A stretch of DNA of 64,000 bases from contig NZ_VUNB01000005.1 of NCBI RefSeq assembly GCF_009695865.1, positions 1-64,000 of the forward strand, in the 5' to 3' direction. Below, piece by piece: positions 9,054 through 15,791 of this stretch. The first letter of the stretch is position 1. Each line of letters opens with the position of its first letter. A program made the translations under genes and the position numbers. Below the pieces are notes generated by a model that was not told the DNA's origin, made no database searches, and worked only from the letters and a program-made list of their open reading frames with translations. The DNA is from Allobaileyella intestinalis. GTDB taxonomy: Bacteria > Bacillota > Clostridia > Peptostreptococcales > Anaerovoracaceae.

Positions 9054-9160
9054 TATAATGGCATTACTGAATAGATTAGGCCTTTTCCGGCCGGACCCAG
9101 TCGCGGGTTAAGTGCGATAGGATATGCGTGATCATAGGCACGCTGTTCTATCGCTTTTTT
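9054..9160 (+). promoter_or_regulatory. Structured leader: -10 box, three hairpins, terminator/attenuator before the gene at 9177
   Basis: TATAAT at 9054-9059 (no good -35) is followed by three consecutive hairpins. The first is GGCC/GGCC (9079-9082 with 9089-9092). The second is ACCC/GGGT (9095-9098 with 9105-9108). The third is GCGATAG/CTATCGC (9114-9120 with 9148-9154), with an inner GCGTG/CACGC stem (9126-9130 with 9139-9143) and TTTTTT directly after. The T-run ends only four bases before the AAGGAGG ribosome site. This suggests attenuation or a small RNA; the class is not recognised. Confidence 0.6.
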
Positions 9161-9176
9161 GTTAAGGAGGTTTGAG

Positions 9177-9899
9177 ATGATTAAATACATTATTACCAAG
9201 GAAATCGAAGTAGAGGAATCTGAGTTTGATTGTGAACAGATAGGCGTTTTTGACACAGAAGAAGAAGCAATTCATATGGCTGACATTATTCATGCCGAAA
9301 TGACCGATTTTGAGAGGTACTATTACGAGATTATTGTATGGAAGGCTATCGGGAATTCAATCGATACAGATGATTGGGAAACTTTCACAGAATGCTATTC
9401 AGTTGCCGTATATGCTGCCGAGGTTGATGAAACCGGTGAAGAACAGTTTGTTAATTGCGATAACAATGAACTGACTGATCCGGAAACAACGATCCAGTAT
9501 TGCCTGTCACCAATGCGGGACCGCTTTAGGCTTTGGGTTGGAGAAGACCTGAGCAGGTATGTGGCTGGAGAATTTAGTGGGAAGTATCCGGATTTGGCAT
9601 TTGCTCTTGAAGACTGGTACAAGCAATACGGACAATTCGTCGAACGTGATTGGAAGGAGTGTTTTCCTGAGAGAAATAGAGAGATGTATCTTGAACATAT
9701 AACCCTTCAGGGCTACTCCGAAGAAGAGGCTTTGAGCATTCTTAGTTATCTGCCTCAGACAGTTACTGATGAAATATCTGTCAATACATCAAAAATGATT
9801 GAACTGTGGAAAGCGAAAGCACCTATAGTAGAACCTTACAGAACTCCATTATGGAAGAAAATGATACTGCAGGGAACAAAAGACTTATTCTCAAAATGA
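9177..9899 (+). CDS. Unknown 240-residue acidic protein
   Basis: The protein starts MIKYIITKEIEVEESEFD and is rich in Glu, Asp, Tyr and Trp. It has no signal peptide, membrane segment or catalytic motif I recognise. The ATG at 9177 is chosen because AAGGAGG (9164-9170) lies 6 bases upstream; a TTG at 9159 in the same frame would place the ribosome site inside the gene. It is preceded by the structured leader with a terminator. Between a transposase remnant and a TA-like regulator, it may be accessory. No function is proposed. Confidence 0.7.
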   Translation: MIKYIITKEIEVEESEFDCEQIGVFDTEEEAIHMADIIHAEMTDFERYYYEIIVWKAIGNSIDTDDWETFTECYSVAVYAAEVDETGEEQFVNCDNNELTDPETTIQYCLSPMRDRFRLWVGEDLSRYVAGEFSGKYPDLAFALEDWYKQYGQFVERDWKECFPERNREMYLEHITLQGYSEEEALSILSYLPQTVTDEISVNTSKMIELWKAKAPIVEPYRTPLWKKMILQGTKDLFSK

Positions 9900-10040
9900 G
9901 TATAATCGTACAGTGGTTTAACAAAGCGTCAGAATTCAAGCTATCCAGAACTTTTTATCTTGTGTATCCCCAAATAAGTGCGACAGTGTCGCACCAATTC
10001 GTGATATGACCTCCAGTTTTGAAAACACTGAAATATCAAA

Positions 10041-10063
10041 AAAACTCGTCAGTTTCTGACGAG
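10041..10063 (-). terminator. Perfect 8-bp hairpin, T-run on the minus strand
   Basis: CTCGTCAG (10045-10052) and CTGACGAG (10056-10063) flank a TTT loop. Seven A's precede it on the + strand, so the U-run belongs to a minus-strand transcript, although no minus gene lies upstream. It is the only structure seen in 9900-10164. Confidence 0.5.
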
Positions 10064-10164
10064 ATAGATTGCTTAATTTTGAATATGATGGACTTCGAAT
10101 CTATAGAATCAGTGCAGATAATCAGAAATAAAATGCACTGATGATGACATAATAGAGGATGATA

Positions 10165-10210
10165 TTGACAAAATTTAACTTGTAACATAAAATGCGTTAC
10201 AAGTTAAATT
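10165..10210 (+). promoter_or_regulatory. Consensus promoter overlapped by a 15-bp perfect palindromic operator
   Basis: TTGACA at 10165-10170 is separated by 17 bases from TAAAAT at 10188-10193. AATTTAACTTGTAAC (10172-10186) and GTTACAAGTTAAATT (10196-10210) are perfect reverse complements with a 9-base spacer that contains the -10. A protein bound here would block RNA polymerase. The next gene encodes a winged-helix protein, so autorepression is likely; autoregulation through inverted repeats is known for AbiEi antitoxins. Confidence 0.75.
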
Positions 10211-10230
10211 CTTGCGAAAGAGGAATCCTT

Positions 10231-11178
10231 ATGTTCGAGTATATAGAAAAAGTCCTTCACAGTAATATAGAATGCAGTGATTATGAAAAAAGCGAAGGTC
10301 TTCCGTTGTATATTGCAGGCGCTTTTGATTTATTTAATCTGAGAATAGGAAATAATAAAATGCTGATTGCAGTCCCGCATGCTGATATTAATCTGGCGAC
10401 ATTGCGAAAACAGCAGCGAAGGATAGAAGCGCTGACCGGAATGCATTGTGTACTATATCTGAACAACCTGACATATTACGCAAGGGACAAAATGATAGAA
10501 GAAGGAATTCCTTTCGTCTGGGAGAACAGGCAGTTATATATTCCATTTCTTGGAATGGTTCTTTCAAGTGCTTCAAGATCCGAACTGCCATACTGTGCAA
10601 AAATATCATTTCTGACGCAGAAACTATTATTTACCGCAATTTATCAGCAATGGGATAAAGTAAATGTAACAACAGCTGCTGAAAAACTTGGTGTCAGCAA
10701 AATGTCAGTGAGCCGATGCTTTGATGAAATAGAAGCCTTTGGCATACAGCAGCTTGAAGTAAAAGGAAGGACAAGACTTTTGTCATGCGGCGACAAAAAG
10801 GTTTTCTGGGAAGAAATACAACCGATTCTGGTGGATCCGGTAATTAATAGCTATGCACTCAGACAGGATCTTAAAGGTGAACATGCTCTTAGTGGTATAT
10901 CAGCACTGTCTCGTTATTCAATGCTGGCAGATGATCCTTTTCCTACCTATGGATTTACAAAAAAAGATATTGGAAGTATAAACATTAGCAGGTCCGCGCT
11001 TGTCCCTCCGGGAGAGATTCCGGGATGCATCGTACAAAAGGTCGGCTATTGGATAGAATTCGGAGACGGAACTAAGATGGATCCGCTCTCGGCTGCTCTG
11101 AGCATAAGTGAGGAAGACAAGAGGGATCCAAGAGTAGAAAAGGCAATAGAAGAAATGCTGGAGAAATATGTATGGTAA
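10231..11178 (+). CDS. Winged-helix regulator, AbiEi-like antitoxin partner
   Basis: A 315-residue protein. Residues ~135-190 form a MarR-type winged helix (AAEKLGVSKMSVSRCFDEI). The C-terminal part has LSGISALSRYSML and the ending DPRVEKAIEEMLEKYVW, a pattern I associate with regulators encoded just before AbiEii/AbiGii-type nucleotidyltransferase toxins. An upstream ATG at 10192 lies inside the -10 box and cannot be the start; the ATG at 10231 follows AAAGAGG. The stop overlaps an ATG at 11172 that opens MVKGIETFKTYF, the apparent toxin N-terminus. The toxin is broken, so this is now probably an orphan antitoxin that still controls its own promoter. Confidence 0.65.
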   Translation: MFEYIEKVLHSNIECSDYEKSEGLPLYIAGAFDLFNLRIGNNKMLIAVPHADINLATLRKQQRRIEALTGMHCVLYLNNLTYYARDKMIEEGIPFVWENRQLYIPFLGMVLSSASRSELPYCAKISFLTQKLLFTAIYQQWDKVNVTTAAEKLGVSKMSVSRCFDEIEAFGIQQLEVKGRTRLLSCGDKKVFWEEIQPILVDPVINSYALRQDLKGEHALSGISALSRYSMLADDPFPTYGFTKKDIGSINISRSALVPPGEIPGCIVQKVGYWIEFGDGTKMDPLSAALSISEEDKRDPRVEKAIEEMLEKYVW

Positions 11179-11210
11179 AAGGCATCGAGACATTCAAAAC
11201 TTACTTTATT
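11172..11210 (+). pseudogene. N-terminal stub of AbiEii-like toxin gene
   Basis: ATG at 11172 overlaps the regulator's stop (ATGGTAA). It encodes MVKGIETFKTYF, resembling the start of AbiEii-type nucleotidyltransferase toxins paired with this regulator family. Similarity stops after about 13 codons and the hairpin at 11225 follows. The matching C-terminal part is at 15170-15538 on the same strand. The conserved nucleotidyltransferase core (Gly-Ser and Asp motifs) is missing. Confidence 0.55.
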
Positions 11211-11224
11211 GAAATCATCCATAG

Positions 11225-11253
11225 ACGACTGTTGAAATATACAGTCGTTTTTT
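11225..11253 (+). terminator. Rho-independent terminator after the regulator
   Basis: ACGACTGT (11225-11232) pairs perfectly with ACAGTCGT (11241-11248), then TTTTTT to 11253. It sits at the junction between the toxin stub and the LysR gene, whose stop abuts it. Confidence 0.8.
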
Positions 11254-12128
11254 CATATCCTTCGCGAGATAGATTCATACCATGTTTTATACTTAGCTTT
11301 TTCAGACGCGAGACAGATACAGTAGAAGTCCATGCTTGCTTCTTCATCCGAGAACGGGACTACGGATCTTCCGATCCGGCTGCCCAGCACGCGCAGCGTT
11401 ATATCTGTGGCAAAGCTGGCAAGTGTAGAGCTCGCGACTACCTGTCTGAGTGAGTCAGTGCCTTCCTGAAGCAGAAACTGCGAGGATGGCATTTTGCATC
11501 TTACAAGATCTCCCCATATACCTACTTCAGAAACCATCAGAAAACTCTCACCGTCCATGTCGCTGAAGGATATGGATGTTTCATGTGCCAGTCTGTGGTC
11601 ATACGGAAGGGAAGCGCAAAGCTGCTCTGAAGAGCATTTCATGCAGAAGCACTCTTTGGCGGCGCCGTCAGGTGTTGTGCAGGTCTCGACCGGGTGATCA
11701 AGTATGATCATCTGGTATGTCCCGCCTGCCAGACCTCTGGTAAGGCTGTCAATATCTGCAACCTCAGTAGAAACAGTCATATGTGCAAAAGTGCTGGACA
11801 GAAGAGGCATCAGCTCCATCAGCGGTCCCGGTGCGCATGAGCCCACAGTCACGGTGCGCGACCGTCTGTCCAGAGCTCTGACCTGCGACAGCATATCCCC
11901 TTGCCTTGACAGAATTTCTTCAGCATACTGGGCTGCCAGCATACCGTTCTCGTTTAGATATAATCTCTTTTTCTCACGTATGAAAAGAGAAACACCGAAT
12001 TCATCCTCAAGCTTGCCCATTGAACGAGTAAGAGTAGGCTGAGTGAGATGGAGAGCCTTCGCTGCTTCTGAGAGAGTTCGGTGCCTTTTGAATGCTACGA
12101 GATGCTCAAGCAGATAGGTTTCAATCAT
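11253..12128 (-). CDS. LysR-family transcriptional regulator
   Basis: A 291-residue LysR protein. The N-terminal winged helix is LSEAAKALHLTQPTLTRSMG with FGVSLFIREKK, and the rest is a periplasmic-binding-like effector domain. It is transcribed away from a flavodoxin, aldo/keto reductase and alcohol dehydrogenase cluster that it presumably controls. The inducer is unknown. A palindromic LysR-type site lies between the divergent genes at 12163. Confidence 0.85.
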   Translation of the reverse strand: MIETYLLEHLVAFKRHRTLSEAAKALHLTQPTLTRSMGKLEDEFGVSLFIREKKRLYLNENGMLAAQYAEEILSRQGDMLSQVRALDRRSRTVTVGSCAPGPLMELMPLLSSTFAHMTVSTEVADIDSLTRGLAGGTYQMIILDHPVETCTTPDGAAKECFCMKCSSEQLCASLPYDHRLAHETSISFSDMDGESFLMVSEVGIWGDLVRCKMPSSQFLLQEGTDSLRQVVASSTLASFATDITLRVLGSRIGRSVVPFSDEEASMDFYCICLASEKAKYKTWYESISRRI

Positions 12129-12162
12129 GTTTATCCTCCATGTGATGCGCCTTTTGCATATG

Positions 12163-12178
12163 TTTAGTATAAACTAAA
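12163..12178. promoter_or_regulatory. Candidate LysR box in the divergent intergenic region
   Basis: TTTAGT (12163-12168) and ACTAAA (12173-12178) are reverse complements around ATAA, close to the T-N11-A form of LysR sites. It is 35 bases upstream of the lysR start and about 125 bases before the flavodoxin gene. Confidence 0.5.
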
Positions 12179-12301
12179 TAAATATACGCGACAAGTATGT
12201 TTTTATACGAATGTTTGATTTTACAATCCAGTAAATGCGGGATATTATTAGGCCAACAAAGATACTTAATACTTATAAAACGTGAAAGAGAGATTTATAA
12301 G

Positions 12302-12772
12302 ATGAAAACACTTATCGCATATTTCAGCTGGAGCGGAAACACAGAGAAGATAGCCAGAAACATTGCTGCGAAGACTGGCGGAGATCTGTTCCGTATCGAG
12401 CGGCAGATCCCTTACAGCAAAAATTATAACGAGTGCGCATATCATGAGGCCAAGGATGAGATAGACGGAAAGATCCGTCCCGAGATAAAGAGACCTTTGC
12501 CGAACATATGCAATTACGACAGTATAATCCTGGCGTTCCCGATCTGGTGCTACACATCGCCGATGGCCGTTTGGTCATTCCTCGAGGCGTATCCTGACTG
12601 GAAGGGAAAGACGATATACATCTTCCCTAACTCATACACTGATGATTCGCAGTATTTTACAACATCGATGGAAGATGCCAAGAACTCGGCAAGGAATGCG
12701 GATATCCAGCCGGGACTTTTCAACAAAGAGATAAAAAAGCTTGACGCATGGCTTACAGAAAAAGGGTTTTAG
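12302..12772 (+). CDS. Flavodoxin (FMN-binding electron carrier)
   Basis: A 156-residue flavodoxin. The N-terminal FMN phosphate loop is SWSGNTEK, preceded by TLIAYF, and an FPIWCY aromatic segment near residue 80 lines the flavin. The start at 12302 matches the domain edge; a longer frame from 12197 would add an unlikely leader. It is the first gene of the LysR-linked redox cluster, 16 bases from the aldo/keto reductase. A role in reductive metabolism of aldehydes or ketones with its neighbours is inferred. Confidence 0.85.
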   Translation: MKTLIAYFSWSGNTEKIARNIAAKTGGDLFRIERQIPYSKNYNECAYHEAKDEIDGKIRPEIKRPLPNICNYDSIILAFPIWCYTSPMAVWSFLEAYPDWKGKTIYIFPNSYTDDSQYFTTSMEDAKNSARNADIQPGLFNKEIKKLDAWLTEKGF

Positions 12773-12788
12773 ATAAAGGAGGCACAAA

Positions 12789-13628
12789 ATGGAATATTTC
12801 AAGATGAACAACGGAGTCGAGATGCCAATGGCAGGTATCGGTGTTTTCATGATGTCACCACAGGAGGCTGAGGATTCGGTCGCCAGCGCGCTTGAGAGCG
12901 GGGTAAGAATGATCGACACAGCTAACGGTTACATGAATGAAAGCGGCACAGGCCGTGGGATCAGGAAGAGCGGTGTGGCAAGAGAAGACATATTTCTTGT
13001 TACCAAGCTTTGGCCGACTGTATATGAGAAGGAGACAGCGATCGATGAGACTCTCGCAAGACTCGGTACTGACTACATCGATCTTCTCTTCCTCCATCAG
13101 CCTACAGACAACTGGCGCGAAGGATATAAGAACATCGAAAAGGCATACAAGGAAGGCAAAGTAAAGGCAATCGGTCTTTCCAACTTCCCTGAGGACCTTC
13201 TGCAGGAAGCAATCGACACAATGGAGATCAAGCCTCAGATGGTGCAGGTTGAGGCACACCCATATTTCCCGCAGACTGAGCTTAAAAAGATGCTTGCCGA
13301 GACCGGCATGGGGCTCATGGCATGGTATCCGCTGGGACACGGCGACAAGACTCTGATGGCACAGCCGGTATTCACAGAGCTGGCAGAGAAGTATGGCAAA
13401 TCCAATGCTCAGATCATCCTCAGATGGCACATCCAGAGCGGCGATGTTATCTTCCCGGGATCAAAGAATCCTGCACACATCAGAGACAACTTCGATATTT
13501 TCGATTTCAAGCTCACTGATGAAGACATGGCGAAGATCGCAGAAGTAGACAACGGTAGACGCTACTATGAGGCCAGCCCGGAACTCATTGCCCAGTATGC
13601 GAAGATGGAGCTCCAGCCGGATCTCTAA
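12789..13628 (+). CDS. Aldo/keto reductase
   Basis: A 279-residue (beta/alpha)8 NADPH-dependent reductase. It shows DTANGYMNESGTG with catalytic Asp and Tyr, the catalytic Lys in VTKLWP, the conserved GLSNFPEDLL, and the C-terminal FPGSKNPAHIRDNFDIF cofactor segment. AAAGGAGG lies just upstream of the ATG. It reduces small aldehydes or ketones. It is co-transcribed with the flavodoxin; a strong hairpin after it (13645) may reduce read-through to the dehydrogenase. Confidence 0.9.
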   Translation: MEYFKMNNGVEMPMAGIGVFMMSPQEAEDSVASALESGVRMIDTANGYMNESGTGRGIRKSGVAREDIFLVTKLWPTVYEKETAIDETLARLGTDYIDLLFLHQPTDNWREGYKNIEKAYKEGKVKAIGLSNFPEDLLQEAIDTMEIKPQMVQVEAHPYFPQTELKKMLAETGMGLMAWYPLGHGDKTLMAQPVFTELAEKYGKSNAQIILRWHIQSGDVIFPGSKNPAHIRDNFDIFDFKLTDEDMAKIAEVDNGRRYYEASPELIAQYAKMELQPDL

Positions 13629-13644
13629 ACAGAAGGAAACATAG

Positions 13645-13675
13645 GGGAGACAGGAGACGGGTCTCTGTCTCCCTT
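13645..13675 (+). terminator. Hairpin between aldo/keto reductase and alcohol dehydrogenase
   Basis: GGGAGACA (13645-13652) pairs with TGTCTCCC (13666-13673), extended by GAGAC/GTCTC with one bulged base. Only a short T-run follows, so termination is probably partial. A near-identical GGAGACAGG hairpin follows the next gene at 14874. Confidence 0.6.
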
Positions 13676-13702
13676 AAAGCATAGGAATGAAAGGACAAAG
13701 AT

Positions 13703-14859
13703 ATGAATACATTTACATACAGTTATCCTGTTAAGGTGTATTTCGGCGAGAGGGCTGCTGATGCCAATCTCGCCGGAGAGCTCGCAAAGGTCGGTATCAA
13801 TGTTATGCTGGCGTACGGCGGAGGTTCCATCAAGCGCAACGGAATATATGATGAGCTGATGACCATCCTCAAGGACGCAGGTAAAAATGTTGTCGAGTTT
13901 ACGGGAATCATGTCAAATCCGACTTATGACAGGTGCAGGAAGGCTCCCGTATCGCGAAGGAGAACATTGTTGACTTCATTCTTGCTGTAGGAGGCGGATC
14001 GGTAATCGACTGCTGCAAGGTTGTATCTGCACAGACAAAGCTTGATGAGGATATCTGGAAATTTGAATACGTCAAGGGCGGAAAGCCATCTGAGTTCATC
14101 CCGATGGGCGCTGTTGTGACGGCTTTCGGAACAGGCGCAGAGATGAACAACGGGGCTGTCATCACCAACACAGAAAAGATGATGAAGTCACCTGTATGGG
14201 GAGCGTTCTATGATTTTGCAATTCTTGATCCGGCATACACGATGTCTATGCCTCTCAGGCAGGTAATATCCGGAGCCTTCGACTCACTCTCTCACAGCAT
14301 GGAGACATACATGGGATATCCAAGGGACATCAACCTGACAGATGAGATAAATGAAGCGACTCAGAGGAACATAATCCGCAATATACGCGCGACACTCAAG
14401 GATCCGGACAATATTCAGGCCAGAAGCGAGCTTGTATGGGCTGCTGCCATGGCTGAGAACGGCATTCTCAAGATCGGCAAAGTAACTGACTTCCAGTGCC
14501 ATATGCTCGAGCACCAGCTAGGTGCATATACTGACTGCAATCACGGACAGGGCCTCGCCGTACTGCATCCGGTACTGTACCGCCATATGATGCCTGAGGC
14601 AAATAAGCAGTTCGCGCGCATGGCGACTGAAGTGTGGTGCATAGACCCTGCAGGGAAGAGTGAAGAAGAGCTCGCAGCAGCATTTGTTGACGCACTTGAA
14701 GCATTCATCAGGGAGATAGGACCTCCGTCGAGCTTTGCTGAGATGGGGATCACAGACGCAGATTTCAAGGCTATTGCGGACACTACCGAACTTACAGGCG
14801 GATGCGCAAAAAAATTCTCCAGGGAAGAACTGCTTGAGGTTCTTGAGGAGTGCAAATAG
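13703..14859 (+). pseudogene. Iron-containing alcohol dehydrogenase, frameshifted
   Basis: The first 77 codons (NTFTYSYPVKVYFG through SNPTYDR) and the frame from 13933 (VQEGSRIAKENIVDFILAV) together make a complete BdhA/YugJ-type butanol dehydrogenase of about 385 residues. A missing G near 13931-13935 explains the break: restoring one G gives YDRVQEG in frame. The downstream part keeps the nucleotide-binding GGGSVIDCCK and the iron ligands in GAFDSLSHSMETY, MLEHQLGAYTDCNHGQG. It is either a recent pseudogene or a sequence error; no slippery heptamer supports programmed frameshifting. It belongs to the LysR redox cluster. Confidence 0.8.
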
Positions 14860-14873
14860 GTGCGGGCTGCAGG

Positions 14874-14898
14874 GGAGACAGGTAATACTCCTGTCTCC
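14874..14898 (+). terminator. Hairpin after the frameshifted alcohol dehydrogenase
   Basis: GGAGACAGG (14874-14882) pairs perfectly with CCTGTCTCC (14890-14898) around TAATACT. It is the same stem sequence as the hairpin at 13645. The T-run is poor. Confidence 0.6.
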
Positions 14899-14925
14899 TC
14901 ATAATGTGCTAAGGGGGAAGGCAGC

Positions 14926-15186
14926 ATGCGGAAGATCATCAAGATCATCATATCTATAATAGTGTTCCTGCTGGCATGCTGCTTTTGCCCATGTTCAGGA
15001 AGAAACACTGCACAGTATGCGGAGCGCACAGGAGGTGCTGAATCAGAATTTCCTGACATTGAAAGCGAAGAAGAGAAAGAAATGGCTTCTCCTGATGGGA
15101 AAGAGACAAAATTGAAAGAATATTACACAAGAAAAAGCAGAATACAGGATGTGGCAGGTGACACGGTTTTCGTATACGCCAATTGA
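14926..15186 (+). pseudogene. N-terminal fragment of a lipoprotein (probable secreted hydrolase)
   Basis: The fragment is 86 codons long. The start is a lipoprotein signal (basic MRKIIK, a hydrophobic stretch, then LLACC as lipobox). A Glu-rich linker and KEYYTRKSRIQDVAGD follow. In related redox clusters a sequence of this type opens a secreted alpha/beta-hydrolase lipoprotein of some 300 residues. Here the frame stops after about 12 further codons, where the sequence joins the toxin remnant in another frame. It is judged a 3'-truncated gene; the link to the hydrolase family is from memory and moderate. Confidence 0.5.
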
Positions 15187-15538
15187 ATATGCCAGAGATG
15201 GAAAAGCAGAATCGGTTTATTTTTACTGTACTCTGCGTGATGATCTGGATTATCATCTTGAAGTGAAGACGGGAATCGTCCCTGTTCACATAGATGATGA
15301 CACTTTCAGCCTCTCTGCAATTTTAATGGACGAAGACTTCTATAAATTCATGATGACAGGCCGTAGAACCGTGGATAGAATCAGTATTTTGACCGCTGAT
15401 CACATCATTCAATTCAAGATTTGTGCATGGTTGAATCTAACAAAGAAAAAATCCTTAGGAGAACATGTAAATAGCAAAGATTTAAAGAAACAAAAGTATG
15501 ATGTGTTCCGACTTTGGGCTCCTGGTCTTTTATTTTGA
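15170..15538 (+). pseudogene. C-terminal remnant of AbiEii/AbiGii-type nucleotidyltransferase toxin
   Basis: The frame encodes VPVHIDDDTFSLSAILMDED, then GRRTVDRISILTADHII and FKICAWLNLTKKKSLGE. It ends VNSKDLKKQKYDVFRL, which closely follows the usual C-terminal motif of AbiEii-type toxins (SKxIKKHKNDVFRL). No start codon with a ribosome site precedes it and the catalytic N-terminal half is absent. The missing start is probably the stub at 11172, with the LysR redox cluster lying between. Confidence 0.65.
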
Positions 15539-15642
15539 TTTACGCCAGATTGAACAGTTTTTCAAAGTTGCTTTTCCCTTACGTAATTCAAATTAATTCA
15601 GTAGTTGCAAGGAGTTGCTGGTTTAAGGACTCCCGAACCTAC

Positions 15643-15659
15643 AGGGCCTTCGGCCTTTT
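15643..15659 (+). terminator. Short hairpin terminator
   Basis: AGGGCC, TTC loop, GGCC, then TTTT (15643-15659). It closes the toxin remnant region. The remainder of 15539-15791 shows no further structure. Confidence 0.55.
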
Positions 15660-15791
15660 GACGCCATATGAATACTTTGGTAAGATAGAAAGAAATTTTT
15701 CAACTTAAATCACAGATGAACGAAGGGTGGGACAAACCTTCATCTCAGAGAATTGAGATGACAGACATTTGTTCAAGAAGGGGAGAATACT

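Noticed and set aside
9806-10009. ORF overlapping the end of the 240-residue unknown gene
   Set aside because: It starts inside that gene in another frame without a ribosome site.
11172-11453. Free-standing 93-residue gene opening MVKGIETFKTYF
   Set aside because: Beyond the first ~13 codons the frame crosses a terminator and reads antisense to the LysR gene with no plausible protein.
13925-13940. Programmed -1 frameshift in the alcohol dehydrogenase
   Set aside because: No slippery heptamer or downstream stimulatory structure, and the family does not use frameshifting; one missing base is simpler.
15514-15708. Small ORF after the toxin remnant
   Set aside because: No ribosome site and composition unlike a protein; it spans a terminator hairpin.
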